From contig CATKHK010000085.1 in assembly GCA_949751835.1 (NCBI GenBank), positions 1-64,000 of the forward strand: 64,000 bases of DNA, given 5' to 3'. Every line of letters begins with the position of its first letter. Position 1 is the first letter of the stretch. This document shows positions 10,162 through 19,715 of the stretch, piece by piece. The DNA is from Blepharisma japonicum (lineage: Eukaryota; Ciliophora; Heterotrichea; Heterotrichida; Blepharismidae). Under the pieces are notes generated by a model that saw only the letters and a program-made list of their open reading frames with translations, did no database searches and was not told the origin of the DNA. A program made the position numbers and the translations under genes.

Positions 10162-10551
10162 TTATAATTTAAGGTCGTTTTCTTCTTTTTTTACCGGTTG
10201 TGTGGGTAGATAATTGAGGTTGCCTGCGCTTGAAATCGTCCCTTTGTCAAGGAGCTTGTCGAGTTCTTCGTCATTTCGCATGGCGATTTGGATGTGGGTT
10301 GGGCTGATCTGTTTTTTGTTGAGGGATCGGGCTGCGTCTCCAGCGATTTCTAAGACTTCAGCTGTAAGATATTCTAATACAGCTGCAAGAAAGACTGGAG
10401 ATTTGAAGCTGACATGGTCTGCAAGGTCACTTTGCTTGAGACGGTTGGAAATTCGTGAGATGGGGAAGAAAAGGCCAGCTTTCAATGATTTTGAAGTGCG
10501 GCGCTTTGAGACTTCTTTAGCTTCGATTTTTTTGATGATTTTAGCAGACAT
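10162..10551 (-). CDS. histone H2A, divergent variant
   Basis: 129 residues, the usual H2A length. The histone fold is clear: AGLFFPISRISNRLKQSD for canonical AGLQFPVGRIHRYL, then SPVFLAAVLEYLTAEVLEIA and GDAARSLNKKQISPTHIQIA, then RNDEELDKLL. Acidic-patch residues (the Glu pair in the alpha-2 helix and DEE before LDKLL) are retained. The N-tail and L1 are unusual, and the C-terminal docking segment (GTISSAGNLNYLPTQPV) lacks the canonical GGVLPNI pattern. I therefore read it as a variant rather than bulk H2A. It is convergent with the preceding gene, 36 bp apart. Confidence 0.92.
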   Translation of the reverse strand: MSAKIIKKIEAKEVSKRRTSKSLKAGLFFPISRISNRLKQSDLADHVSFKSPVFLAAVLEYLTAEVLEIAGDAARSLNKKQISPTHIQIAMRNDEELDKLLDKGTISSAGNLNYLPTQPVKKEENDLKL

Positions 10552-10695
10552 TTTTTAAATTTATAAATTATTCCCCCTTTTATGCTTACAGGGGATCCAG
10601 CTAAAAAAATTTACTAATATTTAAAAAAATAGAAACAATGTTTCAGATAATAATAGAAAGACATTTAAAAATTAATCCTAAAGTAATGTGTTTAC

Positions 10696-11331
10696 CTATA
10701 AAACATATATTAAAGTTATGCAGGCACATACTGATATAGTCATTCCAATCACTATTGCATTAAAGCGTTTTCTTCGCGAAATTCTGCCCAGCAGAACATT
10801 TATTCCAGGAATAGTTTCAGCAAATCTAACAACTTTTTCAGATGCTGACGTAAGCTTTTCTTTTTGATAAGCAAGAGAATTTGATACTTCTTGAGTTGTA
10901 GCTAACACATTTTTGCCCATTTCTATCGAATTATCAAGACTTCGGCCTTCTCTGAATAAAATGCTTAAGCGAGAGTCATCAGTGGAGTCTTTTAATCCTT
11001 TCCCCATTAGTTGCTGCTGCCATCGCTTTTGTTGAATGTTATTTTTTATAGCTAAAAATCGTTTAGAATTCACTCTGAAATCACTCAAATATTGATTGCT
11101 TAAAGAAACCTCCATGTGGCTAGCTGCAATCTTATTCATTTCCTCAGCTTGTACTTTGATTTTGGCTAAAATTTCTTCAACTTTTCTTTCAAGCTCATTC
11201 TCAGGATTTTTTCCATCATAAGAGACTTCCAGAGAGTCTGGATCTAGACCATTTTGTATGCTTTCTAATTCCTCAAACTTGTTTTCAAGATCTTTTGTGA
11301 GCTCTCTCAATGATTTTTTGAGATCTTCCAT
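10696..11331 (-). CDS. GOSR1: Golgi Qb-SNARE of the GS28/GOSR1 type
   Basis: 211 residues, intronless. It has an N-terminal coiled-coil (Habc-like) region of about 120 residues, a SNARE motif at about 125-188 (EGRSLDNSIEMGKNVLATTQ, then LTSASEKVVRF), the family-typical IPGINVLLGRISRRKRFNAIV juxtamembrane segment and a C-terminal membrane anchor (about 190-211). This matches GS28, which works in ER-Golgi and intra-Golgi fusion with syntaxin 5, Ykt6 and GS15/Bet1. A Ykt6 gene also lies in this window at 23209. The ortholog choice of GS28 over membrin rests on the AxNxLxxRIxxRKRR pattern. Confidence 0.82.
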   Translation of the reverse strand: MEDLKKSLRELTKDLENKFEELESIQNGLDPDSLEVSYDGKNPENELERKVEEILAKIKVQAEEMNKIAASHMEVSLSNQYLSDFRVNSKRFLAIKNNIQQKRWQQQLMGKGLKDSTDDSRLSILFREGRSLDNSIEMGKNVLATTQEVSNSLAYQKEKLTSASEKVVRFAETIPGINVLLGRISRRKRFNAIVIGMTISVCACITLIYVL

Positions 11332-11420
11332 TTTCCGAATCAGACAATAATTATTAGGATTTATTTAGACTTTTTCTTTAAATTATTTTCCTGTGTAACT
11401 TATTTTCGTATATAAAAAAT

Positions 11421-11888
11421 ATGAGAAGCACTACAGGATCATTCCGTCCAGGCATGGAAGAAACTGCCTCTCCCCAAAGCAGAATGGCTCAAACTCAAGG
11501 CTCAATTGTTTCGCTTTCTGGTGGCCAAACAGCGACTGGTTCAGCATCACTTAAAGGAAAGCTGTTAAGTCTTGAAGAAATGATAAGGCAAATAACTGAA
11601 GAAATGAATTTTCACAAAAAAGAAGTCCAAATTCTAAGATCAGAAAAGGACACTTTGGAAAATGTGCTGAATATGAAAGTTAATGACGTAAGAAAAAGCT
11701 TGATGAATGAAATTTCAAGGGTCGAGGAAGAGATGAAGAGGCATTTTTCTCATCAAAAAGCAGAGAATAGTAGACTGCAACAGCAAATTACGCAGCTAAA
11801 AGGAGAGAAGACTGCTTTGGAACAACAATTGATAGCTTTGCAAAGAAGAATTTCAGAACTTGAGAACCAAGTGGGGAATGAACCTTAA
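11421..11888 (+). CDS. coiled-coil protein
   Basis: 155 residues, intronless. Residues 1-48 are Ser/Thr/Gln/Gly-rich and disordered; residues about 48-150 are one continuous coiled coil (LEEMIRQITEEMNFHKKEV through LQRRISELENQV). No family recognised. It is divergent from the GS28 gene with 89 bp between starts. Its last codons and 3' flank occur again, slightly diverged, at about 19002-19075, on the far side of the J-domain gene array. Confidence 0.7.
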   Translation: MRSTTGSFRPGMEETASPQSRMAQTQGSIVSLSGGQTATGSASLKGKLLSLEEMIRQITEEMNFHKKEVQILRSEKDTLENVLNMKVNDVRKSLMNEISRVEEEMKRHFSHQKAENSRLQQQITQLKGEKTALEQQLIALQRRISELENQVGNEP

Positions 11889-12528
11889 AGATAAATAATT
11901 ATTTATATAACTCATACAAAATTATTTTGATATCTGAAGCTGAAACATATTTCAATCTTCTTCAGCAAAGCATAAAAATAATTTGATTAAGAAATAGCAA
12001 TATTTGCTCCTATATAAAACAATACTAATAAATCTTGAAATTTAAGAACCCTAACTATGCTAAGTATCAGATTATCGTAATAAATGCTCTGGAATAGCAT
12101 AAAAGTATTTAATACTTGCTGTTGTTATCACAGCAAATTCTTTAATTTTTTATCTCTTTTATTTCTTTTATATATTTAAAATATAGCATGTGATTTGCTG
12201 AATATATATACTTAATTTTGTTGGTAACTCATTTCTAATGTTTAATTAAAATGACATTTTCTAAGTTTTGAAATATTTTATCCTTAAATCTTCTTGTAGT
12301 CTTCAGTTCGTATCAAAACTAAGATATTTAATTTTCAAAATGAGATTTTTTCTGATTTCATATATTAATCAAATAGTTATATGAGTCGAATTATACTTAT
12401 AAGGTAGTTCATAAGAAGTAGAATGGCTTCATTTATCCACTCAATTGCAAAAATAAAAGAACTAAATCCATAATTGTTACTTCTTAATTAACTCTATAAG
12501 ACTTAATTAATGATAATAATTTTTAGAT
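11889..12528. repeat. non-coding repeat R1, 3' flank of J-domain gene 1
   Basis: From about 12000, AT-rich DNA that recurs beside the other J-domain loci: R2 (about 14745-15266), R3 (about 16962-17416) and a shorter orphan copy R' (about 14370-14740). Shared words include CTATGCTAAGTATCAGATTA, ATAGCATGTGATTTGCTGAA and CTTCTTAATTAACTC. No open frame is evident. R1 and R2 resemble one another most; R' resembles R3. Confidence 0.85.
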
Positions 12529-13623
12529 TTATAGATCTGCACATGCAGCAACTATAACATCTTCATAACTTTCGTTTTCTTCAACCCATCTCCCTTTTCT
12601 TTTTCTGTATCCAACAATTGCAGAATAGCATATCATTTGCTCAACAAACATTTCATTAGCCCATTTTTCATTTCCTATATTCTTATCGGGGTGATATTTT
12701 CTGATTTGGCAAAGTCTTCTATTCTTAATTTGATTTTGAGAATCTGTATCTTTTGCGCCAAACTTTTCAAGACATTGATGGTACAATATTTCCTTTTCCC
12801 GCTCTTCTCATCCTTCACCTTCGGGTATATCTAAAAAATTATCCATACATTTCTTTGCATAATGCTGAGATAAGAATCCAGATATTAAGCCACCAAAGAA
12901 TGCTAAAATAGTTGTTCCAATAACTGGACAAATCATAGTTCCAATCATTCCTCCCACAGTGTTTCCAAAAACACCTCCTACAACTCCGCAAGCATTGCTT
13001 ACAGTACTTACTAAGGTCTTCTTACAGAACGTTTTCAAGTTAATATGCCCATCGAAATATTGCTTTAAAGCATGCCCTACTTCCACAGTAGCCAGAACTG
13101 CTGCTCCTACTCAGATAATTTTTGAATTCAAGCCTCCTTTAAAATTTGTTTTAAATGTTTCTATTATTCCATTTTGGGGTGAATTAACAGCATTTTCTAA
13201 GTACATCGCAGCTTTATAAAAGTTTAAGGCTTCTTGTTTTGCTAAAGTATGTTGTATATCAATAGCTTCACTTTGAGCGATTCCAAATTTTGAAGCAATC
13301 TCAAGCCATTTTTCAGATTCATTCTGCCCATCAGCAATATTATTTATCATTTGATTTACTTTCTCGGCTTCTTCTCTTTTTTTTCTTGCTTTTTCTGCTT
13401 TAGATTCACATTTTTGCACCTTGATTCTAGCTTTCTCAAGCTTGGCTTTAACAGCAGGGCTTAAATATCTTTCTATTGATTTTTCAAGATCGCTAAGTTT
13501 TTTCTTTTCTCTTTCTAATTTTAATTGAAAGAATTCATCTTCTTTTCGTTTAGCAACAAGTCATGTTTCTGGACTTATATTCTCTTCCTTTCTTTCATCA
13601 GAAAGTCTTGGCTCTGCATTCAT
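12529..13623 (-). CDS. coiled-coil / glycine-zipper / C-terminal J-domain protein, copy 1
   Basis: 364 residues in one frame if TGA is Trp (three TGA codons). Start ATG at 13623 (MNAEPRLSDERKEEN). Residues about 15-110 are a charged coiled coil. Residues about 180-240 are a small-residue, hydrophobic stretch with repeated GxxxG/GG spacing (ACGVVGGVFGNTVGGMIG, then FFGGLISGFLSQ), likely to insert in membranes. The last about 85 residues are a J domain: CLEKFGAKD helix I, RRLCQIRKYHPDKN with the HPD motif that stimulates Hsp70 ATPase, and a third helix. A J domain at the extreme C-terminus after a glycine zipper is not an architecture I know. Founder of a three-gene array. Confidence 0.85.
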
Positions 13624-14740
13624 ATTTAATATTACTATTTACCATATTGAATTCTGCGATTTTTTTTATTTTTATTAAAAATGGAATCTAAGGATACAAA
13701 TAGAATTGAAAAGGAAAAAATCCCACAGATAAATATTTAATAATAAATAAAATTAAATGAATAAATAGTTGCAGATTAAACCTTGGAAAAAATTGTTTAA
13801 AATGGAAAAGAAAAAAAAAGCTAAATAAAGAAAGTCTAAATTTAATAAAATACCACTTCCTCCTAAATGAGCAGATTATTTATTTGATCACAGAGAGATT
13901 AATTTTTATTTTATATTAAATATTTTGAAAATTCCAAAGCAAAATTTAAAAATCTCAGCCTGAATAAAGAAGTACTAACATATGACATATGATTATATTT
14001 AACATTAGCATATAGTTGTTAGTGAGTGATCACCTGCATGTTGTCGGAATGTGCCTTCATCAAATTTTCGCTTTTGTTAAACACTCTCATTTTGGTCCAA
14101 AATTTGGCTTCTCTAGGCACCTTCATTCCAACTTGTATTGTATCTTAAGCTGACATCAGCACTGGCTAAACACAAGGCGATATAACTCACTTTCTCATAT
14201 CCCATTTATTCTGATCAATATATTTTATTCTTATGAATTACCCGATGCTATAGCAGTGAAAATAAATTTTGTTAAATCTTGGTTCTGAAATGACTAAACC
14301 AAAATCACGTTTAATCTTTCCAAAGATTAACTTTTGCAGCCCTAAAAATCGAGTCATTAAAGAGATATATCTATGCTAAGTATCAGATTATTGCAATAAA
14401 TTCACTTGAACAGCATAAAAGGGATTTAATGCTTGCTGTTGCTTTCAGAGCAAATTTTTATTTCCTTTATTTCTTTTATTTTGTTAAAATATAGCATGTG
14501 ATTTGCTGAATATACTTAATTTTGCTAATAAATCATTTCTGCTGATTAATTGGATGACATTTTAAAGTTTTTGAAGTATTTTATCCTTAAATCTTCTTAT
14601 AATCTTCAGCTTTGAATCAAACTACAAAGATATTTACTTTCCAAATATGAGATTTTTCCTATAACTTTCTCGTCGAATCTGATTTCATATAATTAATCAA
14701 ATAAGTTTAAGTTACCTAATAAAAAAGCTAAAGACCCCAT
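13624..14740. repeat. array spacer: 5' flank of copy 1, relic X1 and orphan repeat R'
   Basis: The first about 340 bp is the 5' flank of copy 1; the words just upstream of the start (TTTAATATTACTATTTACCA) are shared by all three J-domain loci and probably include the promoter. X1 (about 13955-14330) recurs as X2 at 16615-16955. R' (about 14370-14740) is a repeat normally attached to a J-domain gene, but here it abuts the next R repeat directly, so one gene copy seems to have been lost. X1 carries two short minus-strand frames that are only partly kept in X2. Confidence 0.75.
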
Positions 14741-14744
14741 TTAT

Positions 14745-15266
14745 GCACTCATAGCAATATTTACTTCTATAAAACAAAACTAATAAATCTTGAAATTTAA
14801 GAACCCCAACTATGCTAAGTATCAGATTATTGCAATAAATGCTCTGGAATAGCATAAAAGTATTTAATACTTGCTGTTGTTATCACAGCAAATTCTTTAA
14901 TATTTTATCTCCTTTATTTCTTTTATATTATTTAAAATATAGCATGTGATTTGCTGAATATACTTAATTTTGTTGATAACTCATTTCTAATGTTTAATTA
15001 AAATGATATTTCCTTATCTTGAAGTATTTTATCCTTAAATCTTTTTGTAATCTTCGTTCGTATCAAAACTAAGAACATTTAATTTTCAAATGAGATTTTG
15101 TCTGATTTCATATAATTAATCAAATAATTATCTGGAGTCGAATTACTCATAAGAAGTAGAATGGCCTCATTTATCCACTCCATTGCAAAAGTTAAGAACT
15201 AAATACATATGGTGTTACTTCTTAATTAACTCTATAAGACTTAATCAATGATAATAATTTTTAGAT
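14745..15266. repeat. non-coding repeat R2, 3' flank of J-domain gene 2
   Basis: Closely similar to R1 (12000-12528) over its whole length, with small indels. No coding potential seen. It begins abruptly after R', giving two R-type repeats head to tail with no gene between. Confidence 0.85.
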
Positions 15267-16361
15267 TTATAGATTTGCATATGCAGCAACTATAACATCT
15301 TCATATCTTTCGTTTTCTTCGACCCATCTTCCTTTTCTTTTTCTGTATTCAACAATTACGGAATAGCATGTCATTTGCTCGAGAAACATTTTATTAGCCC
15401 ATTCTTCATTTCCTATATTCTTATCTGGGTGATATCTTCTGATTTGGCAAAGTCTTCTATTATTAATTTGATTTTGAGAATCTGTATCTTTTGCTCCAAA
15501 TTTTTCAAGACAAATATGGTACAATTTTTCCTTTTCCCGCTCTTCTCATCCTTCACCTTCGGGTATATCTAAAACATTATCCATGCATTTCTTTGTATGA
15601 TACTGAGAAAAGAATCCAGATATCAAGCCACCAAAGAATGCTAAAATAGTTGTTCCAATACCTGGGCAAATCGCAGTTCCAATCATTCCTCCCACAGTGG
15701 TTCCAAGAACACCTCCTGCAACTCCGCAAGCATTGCTGACAGTACTTACTAAGCTCTTCTTACAGAACGTTTTAAAGTCAATATGCCCATCGAAATATTG
15801 CTTTAAAGCATGCCCTACTTCCACAGTAGCCAGAACTGCTGCTCCTACTCAGATAGTTTTTGAATTCAAGCCTCCTTTAAAATTTGTTTTAAATGTTTCT
15901 ATTATTCCATTTTGGGGTGAATAAACAGCATTTTCTAAGTACATCGCAGTTTTATAAAAGTTTAAGACTTTTTGTTTTTCAAAAGTATTTTGTATATCAA
16001 TAGCTTCACTTCGAGAGATTCCAAGATATGAAGCAATCTCAAGCCATTTTTCAGATTCATTCTGCCCATCAGCAATATTATTTATCATTTGATTTACTTT
16101 CTCTAGTTCTTCTCTTTTTATTCTTGCTTTTTCTACTTTATATTCATATTTTTGCACCTTTTGTCTAGCTTTCTCTATAGTTAATCTAAGAACAGGGCTT
16201 AAGGGCCTTTCTATTACTTCTTCAAGATTTCTGAGTTCTTGCTTTTTTCTTTCTAGTTTCCTTCGAAAAAAATTATAATCATTTCTTGCATCAGCAAGTC
16301 TTACTTCCACACTTATATTCTCTTCATTTCTTTCTTCAGAATGTCTTGGCTCCACAATCAT
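15267..16361 (-). CDS. coiled-coil / glycine-zipper / C-terminal J-domain protein, copy 2
   Basis: 364 residues, exactly the length of copy 1, with internal TGA codons read as Trp. Start ATG at 16361 (MIVEPRHSEERNEEN). The coiled coil has changed most; the glycine-zipper stretch (ACGVAGGVLGTTVGGMIG) and the J domain (RRLCQIRRYHPDKN) are strongly conserved with copy 1. Conserved length and frame despite many substitutions imply selection for a protein. No signal peptide, so the zipper would insert from the cytosolic side, leaving the J domain free to recruit Hsp70; that topology is inference. Confidence 0.87.
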
Positions 16362-17416
16362 ATTTAATATTACTATTTACCATATTGAATTCTACGAATT
16401 TTTTTTATTTTCATTAAAAATGGAGTCTAAGGTCACAAATAGAAAAAGTTGAAAAGGAAACAAAAACACAGATAAATCTTTAATAAAAAATAAATAAAAT
16501 TAAATGAATAAATAGTTGTAGAATGAACCTTGGAAAAATTGGTTTAAAATGGAAAAGAAAAAATCTAATTAAAGAAAGTCTAAAATTTAATCAAATACCA
16601 CTTAGAAAAAAATTTTAATAATCTCAGCCCGAATAAAGAAGTCCTAACATATGACATATGATTATATTTAACATTAGCATATAGTTGTTAGTGAGCGATC
16701 GCCTGCATGGTGTCAGAATGTGCTTTCATTAAATTTACGCTTTTGTTAAACACTCTCATTTTGGTCCAAAAATTGGCTTCACTAGGCACCTTAATTCCAA
16801 CTTGTAATGCATCTTAGGCTGACGTCAGCACTGGCTAAGCACAAGGCGATATAACTCACTTTCTCATATCTCATTTATTCTGATCAATATATTTTATTCT
16901 TATGAATTACCCGATGCTATAGCAGTGAAAATAAATTTTGTTAAATCTTGATTTTATCTATGCTAAGTATCAGATTACTGCAATAAATTCTCTTGAACAG
17001 CATAAAAGGGATTTAATACTTGCTGTTGTTGTCACAGCAAATTTTATCTCCTTATTTCTTTTATATTGTTAAAATATAGCATGCGATTTGCTGAATAAAC
17101 TTAATTTTGCTAATAAATCATTTCTACTGTTTAATTTGGATGACATTTTTTGAGTTTTTGAAGTATTTATCCTTAAATCTTCTTGTAATCTTCAGCTTTG
17201 CATCAAAACTACAAGAATATTTACGTTCCAAATATGAGATTTTTCCTATAACTTTCTCGTCGAATCTGATTTCATATAATTAATCAAATAAGTTTAAGTT
17301 ATCTAATAAAAAGCTATATGTCCCATTTATGCACTCATGCAAGATAAATAAATGCAACTAAATACATAATGCGTTACTTCTTAATTAACTCTATAAGACT
17401 TAATTAATGATCAGAT
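16362..17416. repeat. array spacer: 5' flank of copy 2, relic X2 and repeat R3
   Basis: Same order as the previous spacer: 5' flank, X2 (about 16615-16955, about 90% like X1 by eye), then R3 (about 16962-17416). On the minus strand X2 and X1 share a short frame beginning MxYEKVSYIALCLASADVSL in which several differences are silent, and a second frame with EANFWTKMRVFNKS, but stops and missing starts argue against a working gene. Confidence 0.8.
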
Positions 17417-18501
17417 TTATAGATTTATGCATGAAGCAACTATAATATCTTCATATCTTTCGTTTTCTTCGACCCATCTTCCTTTTCTTTTTCTGTATTC
17501 AACAATTACAGAATAACATGTCATTTGCTCAAGAAGCATTTTATTAGCCCATTCTTCATTTCCTATATTTTTATCTGGGTGATATCTTCTGATTTGGCAA
17601 CGCCTTCTATTATTAATTTGATTTTGAGAATCTTGATCTGTTGCACCAAAAATTTTAAGACAAATATGGTACAATTTTTCTTTTTCCTGCTCTTGTCATC
17701 CTTCACCTTTGGGTATATCTAAAACTTTATCCATACATTTCTTTGTATAATACTGAGATAAGAATCCAGATATCAAGCCACCAAAGAATGCTAAAATAGT
17801 TGTTCCAATAACCGGGCAAATAGCAGTCCCAATCATTCCTCCCACAGTGCTTCCAAAAACACTTCCTGCAACTCCGCAAGCATTGCTTACAGTACTTACT
17901 AAGGTCTTCTTACAGAATGTTTTCAAGTCAATATGCCCATCAAAATATTGCTTTAAAGCATGCCCTACTTCCAAAGTAGCCATAATTGCTGCTCCTACTC
18001 AGATAGCGTTTGAATTCAAGCCTCTTACTAAATTTAATTTAAATGTTTCTATTATTCCGTTTGTGGGCGATTTTAAAGCACTTCCTAAGCTTATTGCAGC
18101 TTTATAAAAGTTTAAGACTTCTTGTTTTGTAAAAGTATTATGCATATCAATAGCTTCACTCCGAGCGATTCCAAGTTTTGAAGCAATCTCAAGCCATTTT
18201 TCAGATTCATTCTGCCCATCAGCAATATTATTTATCATTAAATTCGATTCTTCTCTTTATTTTATTGCTATTTCTGCTTTATATTCACATTTTTGCACCT
18301 TGAGTCTAGCTTTCTCAAGCTGTGCTTTAACAGCAGGGCTTAAGTATCTTTCTATTGATTTTTCAAGATCTCTGAGTTTTTCTTTTTTCTTTCTAATTTT
18401 AATTGAAAGAATTCATCTTCTTTTCATTCAGCAACAAGTCTTGTTTCGAGACTTATATTCTCTTCCTTACTTTCATCAGAAAGTCTCGGCTCTGCATTCA
18501 T
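17417..18501 (-). pseudogene. coiled-coil / glycine-zipper / J-domain protein, copy 3, frame broken
   Basis: Homologous along its whole length to copies 1 and 2. The C-terminal two thirds are intact (zipper AGSVFGSTVGGMIG, J domain RRYHPDKN). The ATG at 18501 (MNAEPRLSDE) is conserved, but the distance from it to the conserved MINNIADG is 263 nt instead of 273, a net 10-bp loss that shifts frame, and a TAA lies just before MINN in the downstream frame. Unless a later ATG (18238) is used to make a shortened protein lacking the coiled coil, this is a pseudogene. It is the distal unit of the array. Confidence 0.75.
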
Positions 18502-18741
18502 ATTTAATATTACTATTTACCATATTTGAATTCTAGAATTCTTATTTATTTTTAATGAAAATTGAATTTAAGTGCGTAAATATAGAAGAGTTGAAAAGAA
18601 AAAACCCACATATAAATCTTGAAAAAAAATTAAATGAATAAAAATAGTGCAGAATAAACCTTTGGAAAATAGATTATGAAAAAAGCAGTTAAATAAAGAG
18701 AAGTCTAAAAGCTTAATCAAATACTAAGGAAATACCCATTT

Positions 18742-18982
18742 AAAAGAGGCGCCCCTTAGTAGTGCTAGCAACCAACTTTTTCCAACCTTGTCTCTCATCC
18801 TCCTGAACTAAAATGCTAACCTAGATTAAGCTTGGGTAAACAGCTCTAGCGTCTCTGCACCACCTGATCAGCCAAAACTTTAGCCGGATTTACTCTCAAG
18901 AGCCTATTTCCTTCCACAAGGTCCCCAGTACCCATTCAGACCTCTATTACAGGTGTTGAGAAAAAGGCAGGCACGCCATCGC
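18742..18982 (-). ncRNA. candidate Pol III-type structured RNA, family not identified
   Basis: An island of about 240 bp with far higher GC than its surroundings and no open frame. Read on the minus strand, TATAAA lies at 18996-18991, the island begins GCGATGGCGTGCCTGCC and ends GGGGCGCCTC followed by TTTT at 18745-18742, a Pol III-like terminator. The two ends can pair (GGCGTGCC with GGGGCGCC, one mismatch) and an internal hairpin AGGTC/GACCT follows a TGTAAT motif. TGTAAT next to a stem recalls the SRP RNA Alu domain, but I cannot find the SRP helix-8 motif, RNase P core or snRNA boxes, so the identity stays open. Confidence 0.55.
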
Positions 18983-19001
18983 TATTTTAATTTATACATC
19001 A

Positions 19002-19075
19002 GAAACTTGAGAATCAAGTAGGAAATGAGCCTTAAAGATAACTAATTATTTTATACAAAATAGGATGATATTTAA
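19002..19075 (+). repeat. duplicated 3' end of the coiled-coil gene at 11421
   Basis: Sequence around CTTGAGAATCAAGTAGG and AATGAGCCTTAAAGATAA matches 11857-11910, the last codons, stop and 3' flank of the 11421 gene, with a few differences. It is not a gene by itself. It places copies of the same sequence on either side of the J-domain array and the ncRNA candidate. Confidence 0.8.
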
Positions 19076-19715
19076 GTAAATTTCGTAATTTAACTCTAAA
19101 ATTATGGAATAAAAATTTCATTTTAATTAAGTTTAGCAATACCTCTTATGCAGATGAGCACTATTAAAATGTGTAATATAAATACTTTGTGTTATAAAGA
19201 ATTTATAAAGCTGTTCATTTCATTTATGTTGGGTCTCAAATTTCTTAATACCTGAAAAAAATTCAATGAAATAATATGATTGGATTAAAAAGAACTTTAC
19301 ACATATGGAAATAACTTATTAAAAATTACTCTGTGTAAAATAGCATAAATAGCATTAGCATACAATTTACCAAAAAATATAAATATTAAGTTCATATTTG
19401 TTATATAAAAATTAAATTTATTTTAACAAACAATATTTATTTTGCAATTATTTTTTATACAAATGGAAAAGTTCATCTATTTAGATCTGTTTACTGTTCA
19501 AATTAAAATTCATCTAATAAATTAAGTTATGCACAAATTAATAGGATTTTATTATTTTAATATACTCTAAGCATAAAATAAAACATTTTCAAGAAATTTT
19601 TCTCTCGCCAAAAATCTAAAGCTCTTGTTCTCTTTTAAAATTCTATATTTTATCATAAAATTCTTCAAATATTTCTTTAATATTTACAGATTTTCTACAG
19701 CTAAAAGATAATCAA
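19076..19715. other. AT-rich intergenic region
   Basis: About 640 bp with no open frame, RNA-like island or recognisable repeat. It provides the 5' flank of the SPRY gene. Confidence 0.6.

Noticed and set aside
12637-18107. Plus-strand frames repeated in all three J-domain units
   Set aside because: They lie exactly opposite the conserved J and glycine-zipper coding parts and are kept only because that strand is conserved.
11990-18740. Tandem J-domain units as a mobile element
   Set aside because: No transposase, terminal inverted repeats or target duplications; pattern fits tandem duplication of a host gene with its flanks.
18742-18982. Confident SRP RNA call for the GC-rich island
   Set aside because: Only the TGTAAT-plus-stem feature fits; the helix-8 core motif is not visible, so the family is left open.
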